Below, one piece after another: positions 7,200 to 14,731 of a stretch of 17,996 bases of DNA (position 1 is its first letter; every line of letters starts with the position of its first letter). The notes beneath the pieces are model-generated. The model had not been told where the DNA came from, did no database searches, and saw only the letters and a program-made list of their open reading frames with translations. The DNA comes from an uncultured Oscillibacter sp. (lineage in GTDB: Bacteria > Bacillota > Clostridia > Oscillospirales > Oscillospiraceae), in NCBI RefSeq assembly GCF_910587525.1, contig NZ_CAJULS010000035.1, forward strand, positions 1-17,996, in the 5' to 3' direction. The position numbers and the translations under genes were made by a program.

Positions 7200-7766
7200 T
7201 CACACCGGCGGCAGTCCCTCCGGCGGTCTCAGCAGTGCATTCTGAGTAAAGCCCTGGAGGAGTCCGCAGATGGTCTCCAGAAATTCCGGCATGTCGTAGC
7301 GCATGTTCTGGTCCAGCCAATCCAGCACCAGTCCCATGCCCACACACTTGTAAAAATGGCACAACACCGGCAGCGTCTCCAGATCCGCCCCCAAAGTATC
7401 CTTCACACCCTCTGCGTAAACGCCGACAGCGTGGCCAATGAGACTGCTGAGGTGGCTCAGAAACACCTCCCGCTGCACGGAGCGGTAGATGTGAAGGATT
7501 GCCTTTTTCCGGGCGATGCACCCCTCCACCAGGGGAACCAGACAATCCTGAGGATTTCCAAAGTTGAAATGATCTTCTACGATCTCATTTACCCAGGCCT
7601 GCATGGTGGCCTCCGCCAGGGCGGGGATATCCTGATAGTGGTAATAGAAGGTGTTTCGGTTCACCTGACAGCGGTCTACGATTTCCTTGACGGTAATCCT
7701 GCTGTATGGCATCTCCTCCAGAAGCTGCCAGAAGGTCTCGTTAAGCGCCTGCTTGGTGCGGTTCAT
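7200..7766 (-). CDS. TetR/AcrR-family transcriptional regulator
   Basis: Predicted 188-aa dimeric repressor. The N-terminal HTH is about residues 7-47: ALNETFWQLLEEMPYSRITVKEIVDRCQVNRNTFYYHYQD in two adjoining parts, with the NRNTFYYHY recognition helix typical of this family. The rest is an all-helical ligand-binding domain of unknown ligand, similar in layout to the DhaS-like TetR subgroup. The ATG has GGAGGAGGG about 6 bp upstream. The gene is divergent from the exported coiled-coil protein/MMPL transporter pair with a 100-bp gap between start codons. This is the usual arrangement of a local repressor and the exporter it controls, which is the inferred role. Confidence 0.9.
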   Translation of the reverse strand: MNRTKQALNETFWQLLEEMPYSRITVKEIVDRCQVNRNTFYYHYQDIPALAEATMQAWVNEIVEDHFNFGNPQDCLVPLVEGCIARKKAILHIYRSVQREVFLSHLSSLIGHAVGVYAEGVKDTLGADLETLPVLCHFYKCVGMGLVLDWLDQNMRYDMPEFLETICGLLQGFTQNALLRPPEGLPPV

Positions 7767-7790
7767 TTTCGCCCTCCTCCTTTGAAAACC

Positions 7791-7819
7791 AGTATAGCAA
7801 AAAATTTCCCCGCTGGCAA
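7791..7819 (-). promoter_or_regulatory. Sigma-A-type promoter of the TetR gene
   Basis: On the minus strand TTGCCA (-35, 7819-7814) and TATACT (-10, 7796-7791) have the ideal 17-bp spacing. The short repeat GGCA-AGG-TGCC overlaps the upstream edge and could be part of an operator shared with the divergent unit. A clear plus-strand promoter was not found in this spacer. Confidence 0.7.
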
Positions 7820-7866
7820 GGTGCCGCGGTTTTGATTATCTTATCTTTATTTTGGAGTGATTCAAC

Positions 7867-10416
7867 ATGAAGCGTTCTCCCGGAACCGGCCCGCGCGCCC
7901 TGGCTCTCTGCCTTGCCGGTGCCCTGACAGCCTCCCTGGCCCTTCCCGCCGCGGCGGCGGAGCCCATTGGCGACAATGTGACCCCCACTTATGACGAGGC
8001 CTATTACGCCACCTTGGACTACTACGGCAACCTGACGGAGGGCAGCGTGGTGAAGAGCTACACCCTTAACGGCGCCACGGCCCTGACGGACTGCGGGACC
8101 TACGACCAGGTGGTGAATCTCACCGACGGCACCCTCCCGGTGACCCGGAACGGCGTCACGGAATTCCGGTTCGACCAGGCCCCCTCCCACTTCTACTTCG
8201 AGGGCCGGACGGCGGAGCCCTTCCAAAATCTGCCCTGGACCCTCTCCATCTCCTATACGCTCAACGGCGTGGCAGTCCGGGCAGAGGACCTGGCAGGCAG
8301 GACCGGCGTGGTGGAGATCACCGTGGACGCCATCCCCAATGAAAACGCCAGCGACTACGCCCGGTACAACTACACCCTGGAAGCCATGGCCATGTTCAAC
8401 CAGGACGATATTCTGTCCCTGGAAGCCCCGGGGGCTCAGGTACAGCTCATCGGCAACCTGAGGGCGGTGCTGTTCATCGCCCTGCCGGGGGAGGAGCAGC
8501 ACTTTGTCATCCGGGTGGGGTCGGAGGACTTCTCCTTTTCCGGTATAACCTTTTTGATGGTCCCCGCCACTCTCAGCCAGCTGCAGGAAATCGCAAAGCT
8601 GTCCCAGCGGAAAGACGAGCTGGAGGAGGATTACGATGCCCTCTCCGGCAGTCTGGACACCCTGCTGGACTCTTTCACGGACCTGGGCAGCAGCCTGCGG
8701 GACACCGCCAGCGGCTTAGATGAGCTGAACCGGGCCAGAAACACCATCTCCTCCGGCAAGGACCAGATCTACCAGGACGGCGACAGGGTGCTGGCCGACC
8801 TGAGGCGGCTGAACGGCTCCCTGAACACACTCCCCGGCCACCTGACCGGCACCGGAGACGCGGTGGACGATGTCACCGGCGCCCTCTCCGGCGTGGCGGA
8901 CGCCGCCGTGGGCCTGCAGGGCAGTCTGGACGACGTGAATAACAGCCTGCGGGACCTGCAGCGGGACATCCGGGACATCCGCAGCGGCACCGGCAGCATG
9001 GAGGATCACCTCGACCAGCTGGGCGCGGATCTGAAGTCCCTTCAGGACAGTCTCCAAGAGCTGGAGGAGCTGCTGAAGGCTCTGGACATCCAGATCAGCG
9101 GCGGCATCATCTCCGAGATCCCGGAGAATGTCCGGCAGCATATCAAGGTCCAGGGCCAGAAGCTCTCGGATATCCTGACCCAGGTCCAGGCCCTGGAGAC
9201 CGTGTGGGCCAGCGTGGCGAAGGACGCAGAGGGAAACCCCGCGGAGACAATTACATACCCCCAGTTCCAAATTGCCGCCCTGCTGGCCTCCAAGAGCGCA
9301 GCCAGCGCTGCGGAGGCCCAGGTGCTGCTGAGCCAGGTGCAGGCTGTGGACAGCGGCATTGCCCAGATACAGGCACTGATGCCCGGACTGACGGCGGAGC
9401 AGGCTCTTCAACACCTGGTAACCGCAGGCAGTCTGACCCAGGATCAAGCGGAGACATATGCCTCTGCAAAGCCAAAATTGGTCCTGATGAAACAGGTCTA
9501 CGCCGCCGTCACCGGCGGCGCAGACCGCCCCATGGATAAGGCGGGCTTCTTTACCGCCATGCTGATGCTGAATGACATCAACAAACTCCCGGCGGACCAG
9601 CAGACGCCGGAAAATATTTCCAAAATCCTGGCAAAAAAGGCACTGTATGCTCAGACGGGAAAGACCCTGGCCCAGCTGAACCAGGATCATGACACCACCA
9701 AGCTCACAGGACTCCTGGAAAACCTGGAAAAACTGCTGGGTGATCTGGGCGGGGGCGGCCTCGCCGGGGATCTGGGCAGCCTTGTGGGAAAAACCGACAC
9801 CACCATGGGCCATCTGGACGGCCTGGCGGATGTGGGCCGGGACATTTTGGACCAGGTGGATGATCTCCTGACGGAGGTCCGGGATCTGGACGACACCATC
9901 AACCGCCATGTCCCTGGTCTTCACGATACTCTAGAAGACACCCGGACGCTGGTGGAGGACATGGTGGTCACTGTGGATGACACCACCGGCTTTCTCACCT
10001 CCTTCCGCCAGCTGGCCAGGGACTCCGGCTCTCAGCTGGACCAGGGCACCCAGCAGAGTCTCACCGGCCTTGCCGCCAGCCTGCGGAAAACCGCCCACAG
10101 TGTGGACGCCACCGGCGACGTTCGAAGTGCCAAGGAGAAGATCGACGAAATCATCGAGGACACCTGGACAGAGTATACCGGCGAGGTGAACAACCTCCTG
10201 CTGATGGATGCTGGGGCCCCGGCGGTGTCCCTGACCTCTGAGGAGAACCCCTCTCCCGTCAGCGTACAGGTGCTCATCCGCTCCCAGGAGATCAAGGCGG
10301 AGGACGCAGTCCAGGAGGCTCCGGCCGGAGTCCAGGCCGAGTCGACCACTTTCTGGGGCCGGGTCACCCAGATGTTCCGGGACTTCTGGTCCGCCATCAC
10401 GGGTATTTTTCGCTGA
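7867..10416 (+). CDS. Exported coiled-coil protein, probable partner of MMPL transporter
   Basis: An 849-aa protein of unknown exact function. Residues 1-31 form a signal peptide (basic start, hydrophobic core, AAAA before E32); there is no lipobox. Residues about 32-235 are a beta-rich domain. From about 245 to 420 heptad-rich helices predominate (for example KLSQRKDELEEDYDALSGSLDTL in two turns), then a helical middle part (about 440-610), then a second coiled-coil zone (about 615-770). The protein ends in an amphipathic or aromatic tail (FWGRVTQMFRDFWSAITGIF). Coiled-coil extracytoplasmic stretches like these occur in YhgE/Pip-type and RND-associated proteins. It starts at ATG with GGAG 9 bp upstream and is followed 24 bp later by the transporter. 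I infer an extracytoplasmic accessory or scaffold for that transporter, but no named family is certain. Confidence 0.75.
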   Translation: MKRSPGTGPRALALCLAGALTASLALPAAAAEPIGDNVTPTYDEAYYATLDYYGNLTEGSVVKSYTLNGATALTDCGTYDQVVNLTDGTLPVTRNGVTEFRFDQAPSHFYFEGRTAEPFQNLPWTLSISYTLNGVAVRAEDLAGRTGVVEITVDAIPNENASDYARYNYTLEAMAMFNQDDILSLEAPGAQVQLIGNLRAVLFIALPGEEQHFVIRVGSEDFSFSGITFLMVPATLSQLQEIAKLSQRKDELEEDYDALSGSLDTLLDSFTDLGSSLRDTASGLDELNRARNTISSGKDQIYQDGDRVLADLRRLNGSLNTLPGHLTGTGDAVDDVTGALSGVADAAVGLQGSLDDVNNSLRDLQRDIRDIRSGTGSMEDHLDQLGADLKSLQDSLQELEELLKALDIQISGGIISEIPENVRQHIKVQGQKLSDILTQVQALETVWASVAKDAEGNPAETITYPQFQIAALLASKSAASAAEAQVLLSQVQAVDSGIAQIQALMPGLTAEQALQHLVTAGSLTQDQAETYASAKPKLVLMKQVYAAVTGGADRPMDKAGFFTAMLMLNDINKLPADQQTPENISKILAKKALYAQTGKTLAQLNQDHDTTKLTGLLENLEKLLGDLGGGGLAGDLGSLVGKTDTTMGHLDGLADVGRDILDQVDDLLTEVRDLDDTINRHVPGLHDTLEDTRTLVEDMVVTVDDTTGFLTSFRQLARDSGSQLDQGTQQSLTGLAASLRKTAHSVDATGDVRSAKEKIDEIIEDTWTEYTGEVNNLLLMDAGAPAVSLTSEENPSPVSVQVLIRSQEIKAEDAVQEAPAGVQAESTTFWGRVTQMFRDFWSAITGIFR

Positions 10417-10440
10417 CAACGCGATTTCTGAGAATGGACG

Positions 10441-12552
10441 GTGTTTTTCTTGCTTGACAAAATCGCCTGCCTGCTGACCCGGAAACCGAAACTGGTGGCT
10501 CTGGTTTCCGCTGCGCTGCTAATCCCCGCCGCCCTGGGATACCTGGGTACCCGGGTCAATTACGATATCCTCACCTACCTGCCTCAGGACCTGGAGTCCG
10601 CCCAGGGGGAGCGGCTGCTGGAGGAGCCCTTCCACATGGCCGCCACCAGCATGCTCATTGTGGAGGGGATGCCCGCCGCATACACCAATGACCTCATCAA
10701 CGCCATCAAAAACGTGCCCAACGTCTCCAACGCCGTGTGGCTGTCCAACACCGTGGGCATCCAGATTCCCATCGACTTCATTCCAGCCGGGCTGCGGGAC
10801 ATGTTCTACGCCGGCGACGCCACTATGATGATCATCCAGTACGACAAGTCCGGCGCGGACCAGGAGACCATGGAGGCCATCGACGCTATCCGCGCCATTT
10901 GCAACGAGAAATGCTTCCTGGCCGGATTCTCCGTGGTCATCAAGGACACCAAGGACTTGGTGGACCGGGAACTGCCCATCTACGTGGGGTTGGCCGTGGC
11001 GCTGTCTCTGGCGGCCATGTCACTGACCATGGAGTCCGTGGTACTGCCCTTCGTGTTTCTCGCCAGCATCGGCATGGCCATCGTCTACAACTTCGGAACC
11101 AACATCTTTCTGGGGGAGATCTCCTACATCACCCAAGCCATCGCCGCTGTGCTGCAGCTGGGCGTCACCATGGACTACTCTATTTTCCTCTACCACCGCT
11201 ACAAGGAGGAGCAGGCCCACTGGGACGACAGGCGGGACGCCATGGCCAAGGCCATCGTGGCTGCCTTCACCTCCCTCTCCGGCTCCAGCCTCACCACCAT
11301 CGCGGGTTTTCTGGCTCTGTGCTTCATGCGGCTGACTCTGGGCCGGGATATCGGTATCGTCATGGCCAAAGGTGTAGTGCTGGGCGTCGCTACCGTGGTA
11401 CTGGTGCTGCCTGCGCTGCTGCTGCTCTTTGACAAGCAGATCGAAAGGCACAAACACAAGAGCCTTCTGCCGGATTTCGCCAAGCTCAACCACGCGGTGA
11501 TTCGCCGCCGGAGATGGATGATGGCCCTGTTCCTGCTTCTCTTCCTCCCGGCGGTGTACGCCCAGTCCCATACTGGGGTTTACTACAAGCTAGACGAGGC
11601 CCTGCCCCAGGACATGGCCTCCATTGTGGCCAACAACAAACTGAAAGACGAGTTCGATATGGCCGGGTCCCACTTCATCCTCCTGCGGGACGATATCCCC
11701 GCTACCGGCATGAACCAGCTGGAGTCCTCCATCCGGGAGATCGACGGAATCACCTCCGTTCTCTCCTACCACGCCATGCTGGGTTCTGGCTTCCCGGACT
11801 TTTTCATTCCCGAGGAGATACGGAACATGCTCAAGCAGGGGGGCTATCAGCTGCTGATGGTGAACTCCGAATACGCCACCGCCTCCGACAAAGTGTCCAC
11901 CCAGCTCAAAACACTGAACGGTCTGGTAAAACAATATGACCCAGAGGCCCTCATCACCGGCGAAGCCGCCCTAACCGACGATCTGATCACCACTTCCGCC
12001 GTGGACTTCCAGGTGACCAACTACATCTCCATCGGCGCCATTTTGCTGATCGTGGCCTGGGTGTTCCGGTCCCTCTCCATGCCGGTGGTACTGGTAGCCG
12101 CTATCGAGCTGGCCATCTTCATCAACCAGGGCATCCCCTATTTCACCGGCACTGTGATCCCCTTTGTCTCCCCCACCATCATTGGCTGTGTCCAGTTAGG
12201 TGCCACGGTGGACTACGCAATCCTGCTGGCCACCCGCTTCCGGGAGGAGCTCCAGGGCGGAAAGACCGCCGTGGAGGCCACCGAGATCGCCGCCACCGCC
12301 TCCGACGGCTCCATCATCACCAGCTCTCTCGTGATGTTCTGCGCCACGCTGGGGGTGGGCCTGATCTCGGAAATCGAAATCATCAGCTCCATCTGCGTCA
12401 TGCTGGCCCGGGGCGCGCTGATCTCTGCGGTGATGAGTATGTTCCTGATGCCATCTATCCTGTGTGTCTGTGAGCCGCTGATCAACAAAACCAGCCTACA
12501 CTGGCGCAAGGCAAAAGCGGCAAAGAAACAGATCCTCTCCGGGGACACCTGA
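10441..12552 (+). CDS. MMPL/RND-superfamily membrane transporter
   Basis: A 703-aa membrane protein with the two-fold internal repeat of hydrophobe-type RND transporters. Each half has one leading membrane helix (about 17-36 and 358-374), an extracytoplasmic domain (about 37-175 and 378-525), and a five-helix bundle. The proton-relay Asp-Tyr pairs are present in both halves: GVTMDYSIFLYHRY (241-254) and GATVDYAILLATRF (587-600), the sites equivalent to the DY pairs of MmpL3. The start is a GTG with a weak GAGA-type ribosome site; no better in-frame start exists. Substrate is unknown: lipids, siderophores, drugs or quorum compounds are typical for the family. Together with the upstream exported protein and divergent TetR it looks like an inducible export system driven by the proton gradient. 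Confidence 0.88.
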   Translation: MFFLLDKIACLLTRKPKLVALVSAALLIPAALGYLGTRVNYDILTYLPQDLESAQGERLLEEPFHMAATSMLIVEGMPAAYTNDLINAIKNVPNVSNAVWLSNTVGIQIPIDFIPAGLRDMFYAGDATMMIIQYDKSGADQETMEAIDAIRAICNEKCFLAGFSVVIKDTKDLVDRELPIYVGLAVALSLAAMSLTMESVVLPFVFLASIGMAIVYNFGTNIFLGEISYITQAIAAVLQLGVTMDYSIFLYHRYKEEQAHWDDRRDAMAKAIVAAFTSLSGSSLTTIAGFLALCFMRLTLGRDIGIVMAKGVVLGVATVVLVLPALLLLFDKQIERHKHKSLLPDFAKLNHAVIRRRRWMMALFLLLFLPAVYAQSHTGVYYKLDEALPQDMASIVANNKLKDEFDMAGSHFILLRDDIPATGMNQLESSIREIDGITSVLSYHAMLGSGFPDFFIPEEIRNMLKQGGYQLLMVNSEYATASDKVSTQLKTLNGLVKQYDPEALITGEAALTDDLITTSAVDFQVTNYISIGAILLIVAWVFRSLSMPVVLVAAIELAIFINQGIPYFTGTVIPFVSPTIIGCVQLGATVDYAILLATRFREELQGGKTAVEATEIAATASDGSIITSSLVMFCATLGVGLISEIEIISSICVMLARGALISAVMSMFLMPSILCVCEPLINKTSLHWRKAKAAKKQILSGDT

Positions 12553-12639
12553 AACTCTGCACCTCAGCAAATTCCTTCCGCCTTCTCCCGCAGGCATTCA
12601 CTCTCCAATAGAGAGCGCACAAAGGCAAAACGAGCAAAA

Positions 12640-12674
12640 CAGCGGTATGCTGCCAAAAGGGCGGCATACCGCTG
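12640..12674. terminator. 15-bp hairpin after the transporter gene, possible terminator
   Basis: The arms 12640-12654 and 12660-12674 match in 14 of 15 positions (CAGCGGTATGC...GCATACCGCTG) around a 5-nt loop. The plus strand lacks a T run afterwards, while the minus strand continues GTTTTGCTCGTTTTG. It may limit read-through from the transporter unit, but it is not a canonical intrinsic terminator on the strand where one is needed. Confidence 0.4.
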
Positions 12675-12760
12675 GCGCTTCACCACCGATTTCAGCGGCA
12701 TGCCGTGTCCCCTGCAAGGCAGTCGAAAAAACGGTCGATAAACCGAAAATCCGGCCGCAC

Positions 12761-12774
12761 AATTCCACGGAATT
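12761..12774. promoter_or_regulatory. Candidate Xre operator AATTCCACGGAATT
   Basis: Perfect 6-bp inverted repeat with a 2-bp centre, 38 bp upstream of the start of the Xre gene at 12813, in the region where its promoter must lie. Xre-type repressors usually bind such short palindromes and control themselves. A convincing -35/-10 pair was not found. Confidence 0.35.
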
Positions 12775-12812
12775 CCTTTATCCTTAAATCAGATAAAAAG
12801 GAGGGAATCCCT

Positions 12813-13148
12813 ATGAATCAATGCGGTCATTTTGCGAAAAATCTGGAGGCTATTCGTAAAATCAAGAACGCGAACCTGACCGAGTTCTCAGAGGAATTGG
12901 ATATTCCAAAATCGACCCTACAGGATATCTTGAAGGACGGAAACACCTCACTTCATACCGCCCTCCACATTGCCAAACACTTAGATGTCCCGCTGAGCAC
13001 ATTGACAGGCGAAACGGCCCCCGCAGAAAACCCGGATTCACTGACTGTCCTTTTGAGATACTTCGAGTGGTTTTCACTCCTGCCCAGTGAGGATCAAAAG
13101 GCGGTTACAGCCCACATCCGCGCCATCATGGAGGTGCTGCAGAAATGA
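12813..13148 (+). CDS. Xre-family (Cro/C1-type HTH) regulator
   Basis: Predicted 111-aa DNA-binding protein. The HTH_3 domain covers about residues 7-66 (LEAIRKIKNANLTEFSEEL, then IPKSTLQDILKDGN, then the closing helices LHTALHIAKHLDVPLSTLTG). Residues 75-111 form a helical C-terminal tail (LLRYFEWFSLLPSEDQKAV) that may mediate dimerisation. The ATG has an excellent AAGGAGGG site 7 bp upstream, so the 36-codon upstream extension is rejected. A DUF6514-like gene follows after 77 bp and the pair shares a strong terminator, so they are probably co-transcribed. Target genes are unknown; self-control through the palindrome at 12761-12774 is a guess. Confidence 0.85.
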   Translation: MNQCGHFAKNLEAIRKIKNANLTEFSEELDIPKSTLQDILKDGNTSLHTALHIAKHLDVPLSTLTGETAPAENPDSLTVLLRYFEWFSLLPSEDQKAVTAHIRAIMEVLQK

Positions 13149-13225
13149 GCCCGTCAACTCCGCCTGCCACGCAGCACGGATTTTCAAAGAGCTGCCGCAT
13201 GATGTGAGAACAGGAGGTGCGCCGC

Positions 13226-13480
13226 TTGTATCAATATGAAGTGACAAAAACGAGACCCCCGTTTACCCGCTTTGAACTCTATGGCATCGTATGTATGCGG
13301 AAACAGGCTGGGAAATGGATCCCGGCAGCTGTCGTCGCCCCTTTTTCCAGCGACCGTGAGGCAGTCGCCGGGCTGGCTGAAAAGTGCACGGTCCTCCAGC
13401 TATGTCCGGAGCGTCTGATCGAGACGATCTCTGAGTTCCTTCCTCAAACAGCCATAGACAACCAGCGTCATACATATTGA
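13226..13480 (+). CDS. Second small DUF6514-like protein (TTG start)
   Basis: Predicted 84-aa protein of unknown function. The start is TTG, chosen because a perfect AGGAGG (13212-13217) sits exactly 8 bp upstream; the in-frame GTG at 13217 overlaps that site and cannot be used with it. The layout matches the protein at 2297-2551: a beta-rich first half with ELYGIVCMRKQAG, then PFSSDREAVAGLAEKC, then LCPERLIETISEFL near the end, compared with ITTSQRRIQSLL and TPATAREVVEDWL in the other. Both are 84 aa. Sequence identity is low, so homology rests on order and spacing. It lies downstream of the Xre gene and before a strong terminator. Confidence 0.68.
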   Translation: MYQYEVTKTRPPFTRFELYGIVCMRKQAGKWIPAAVVAPFSSDREAVAGLAEKCTVLQLCPERLIETISEFLPQTAIDNQRHTY

Positions 13481-13549
13481 GACGGAACGCTTCCAGGTCC
13501 TGCGCCCTGCGGCAGGCAGAGCATTGCGACAATTTATGCTGTGGTTTTT

Positions 13550-13587
13550 GGCGCCCCGGGCTTACGGCCTGCGGGGCGCCTTTTTTT
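13550..13587 (+). terminator. Strong intrinsic terminator
   Basis: GGCGCCCCG...CGGGGCGCC with further pairing GGC/GGCC in the stem, followed immediately by seven T (13581-13587). It ends the xre-DUF6514-like unit about 70 bp after the last stop codon. Confidence 0.92.
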
Positions 13588-13661
13588 GCGCGGCAAAACA
13601 AATCCGTCCAGCTGTCTTTCCACAATACCGCCATCATCGCGGAACAATCGGAAATCCGGAC

Positions 13662-13697
13662 AAAAAACTGCCGGAAAAGCCGCAGCTTTCCCGGCAG
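13662..13697 (-). terminator. Intrinsic terminator of the permease-peptidase operon
   Basis: On the minus strand a 13-bp hairpin with one mismatch (CTGCCGGGAAAGC / GCTTTTCCGGCAG, loop TGCG) is followed directly by six T (13667-13662). It lies about 220 bp beyond the stop of the M55 peptidase gene, with the palindromic element 13778-13910 in between. The 435-bp gene-free stretch 13481-13915 is thus filled by two terminators facing each other and one repeat. Confidence 0.88.
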
Positions 13698-13777
13698 TCT
13701 GAGAATTTTTGGCATTTGTTCCCTTTTGGAAGTCTACAGGATGACAGACCCCCCGAGAAAAAGCGTTCCCAGTCAGC

Positions 13778-13910
13778 CAATGTCATTGAGTTAAGGAAAT
13801 TTACCCAATAATGGGGTGCAAAAATGTTTTGGATTCTAAGTGCTTAGCTGAAATCTAAGAACATTTTGATGCCCCATTATTTGGAAATTGGTCTTATCTT
13901 AATGACATTG
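13778..13910. mobile_element. 133-bp AT-rich palindromic element, MITE candidate
   Basis: The ends CAATGTCATT (13778-13787) and AATGACATTG (13901-13910) are perfect 10-bp terminal inverted repeats. The complementarity continues inward with interruptions: GAGTTAAG with CTTATCTT, AATAATGGGG (13807-13816) with CCCCATTATT (13872-13881), and AAAATGTT with AACATTTT. It reaches a centre containing CTAAG-TG-CTTAG. The base composition is far more AT-rich than the neighbouring genes. Direct copies of AGTCAGCC lie at 13771-13778 (touching the left end) and 13914-13921 (3 bp beyond the right end), which could be an 8-bp target duplication with slightly ragged ends. It encodes no protein. The right AGTCAGCC copy contains the stop codon of the M55 gene. 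Confidence 0.6.
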
Positions 13911-13915
13911 CCAAG

Positions 13916-14719
13916 TCAGCCCGTTATCAGTTCGCAGGCGATTTTCAGCTCCTTGACCGTCTTGGCGGTGTAGCGCACCACCTCGCTACTGACCAGCTCC
14001 ACACCGGGCAGCTGCCGGGCGGAACGCACCGCCTGATGGGTGGGCAGGCACAGATCCAGCACCAGCGTCTCCGGCACCTTTGGGACCGGCGGTGCGCCGG
14101 CGGCCAGCTGTCGGGCCACGGTCTCCTCAATTGCCTTTTCCGCCGTCTTGGGGTGGATGTTCCAGGTGGAATTTCCTTTGCAGCGCTTCACCGCCACCGT
14201 GGCGAGACCGGGGAGCTCCTCCTCCGCCATGCGGCAGATGGCCTCGTCGCCGCTGAGGAACAACGATGGAACTCCCAGCGACGCCGCATACAGGGAATTC
14301 ATCGTAAACTCAGACGCCAGCTTCCCGTTGACCTTCGCCCACCGAATCTGTTCGTACTCGCTGGTATGGGCCAAAGGGCTTCCGTCACTGCCGGCAGGGG
14401 CATGATAGCCGATGTAGATCACACCGCTGAAGGTACTGTCCAGGCCCGCCATCATGGAGCCGGGGTGGCAGGCCCAGCCCCGCATCAGCTCGGTGCCCTC
14501 CGGAAGGTCCATATGCCGGATATTGCAGGCGCCGCCGTGCCCGTCCCGGACCACTGGCAGGCCGCCCGCCGCCAATACCGCCCGGCAGGCCGCCGCCGTC
14601 TCCCGCGTCATCTGCTCACAGGCCGCGTCATACCCCGCCTGACCCGTCTCAGTCTCCGACCAGAAGGTGACGTCAGTGATTCCCTCAATATCGGCACTGA
14701 TAAAATACCGCTTTTCCAT
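13916..14719 (-). CDS. M55-family metallopeptidase (DppA-like D-aminopeptidase)
   Basis: Predicted 267-aa cytoplasmic zinc aminopeptidase; characterised relatives such as Bacillus DppA release D-amino acids from short peptides. The expected zinc ligands can be placed: D10 and E12 in SADIEGI, H61 in RDGHGG, H106 in YIGYHAPAG, and E137 in ASEFTMN. H118 in PLAHTS corresponds to the proposed catalytic histidine. SGDEAI (156-161) is another family motif. Length is normal. The ATG has AGGAGG 5 bp upstream and lies 12 bp after the P1 peptidase stop, so the two are translated from one message. Partnership with a P1 peptidase and an amino-acid permease suggests use of imported D-peptides, amino-acid amides or similar. 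The exact substrate is not known. Confidence 0.9.
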   Translation of the reverse strand: MEKRYFISADIEGITDVTFWSETETGQAGYDAACEQMTRETAAACRAVLAAGGLPVVRDGHGGACNIRHMDLPEGTELMRGWACHPGSMMAGLDSTFSGVIYIGYHAPAGSDGSPLAHTSEYEQIRWAKVNGKLASEFTMNSLYAASLGVPSLFLSGDEAICRMAEEELPGLATVAVKRCKGNSTWNIHPKTAEKAIEETVARQLAAGAPPVPKVPETLVLDLCLPTHQAVRSARQLPGVELVSSEVVRYTAKTVKELKIACELITG

Positions 14720-14731
14720 TCCAGCCTCCTA

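Noticed and set aside
6974..7249. 91-aa plus-strand open frame in the spacer before the TetR gene
   Set aside because: No ribosome site, no family resemblance, and it runs through the perfect palindrome and into the 3' end of the TetR gene.
8716..9924. 402-aa open frame on the minus strand
   Set aside because: Antisense shadow of the exported coiled-coil gene; rich in Q, H, L and V from reversed coiled-coil codons, with no start signal.
13477..13811. Plus-strand open frames of 95-105 aa after the DUF6514-like gene
   Set aside because: They cross both terminators and the left part of the palindromic element and have no ribosome site.
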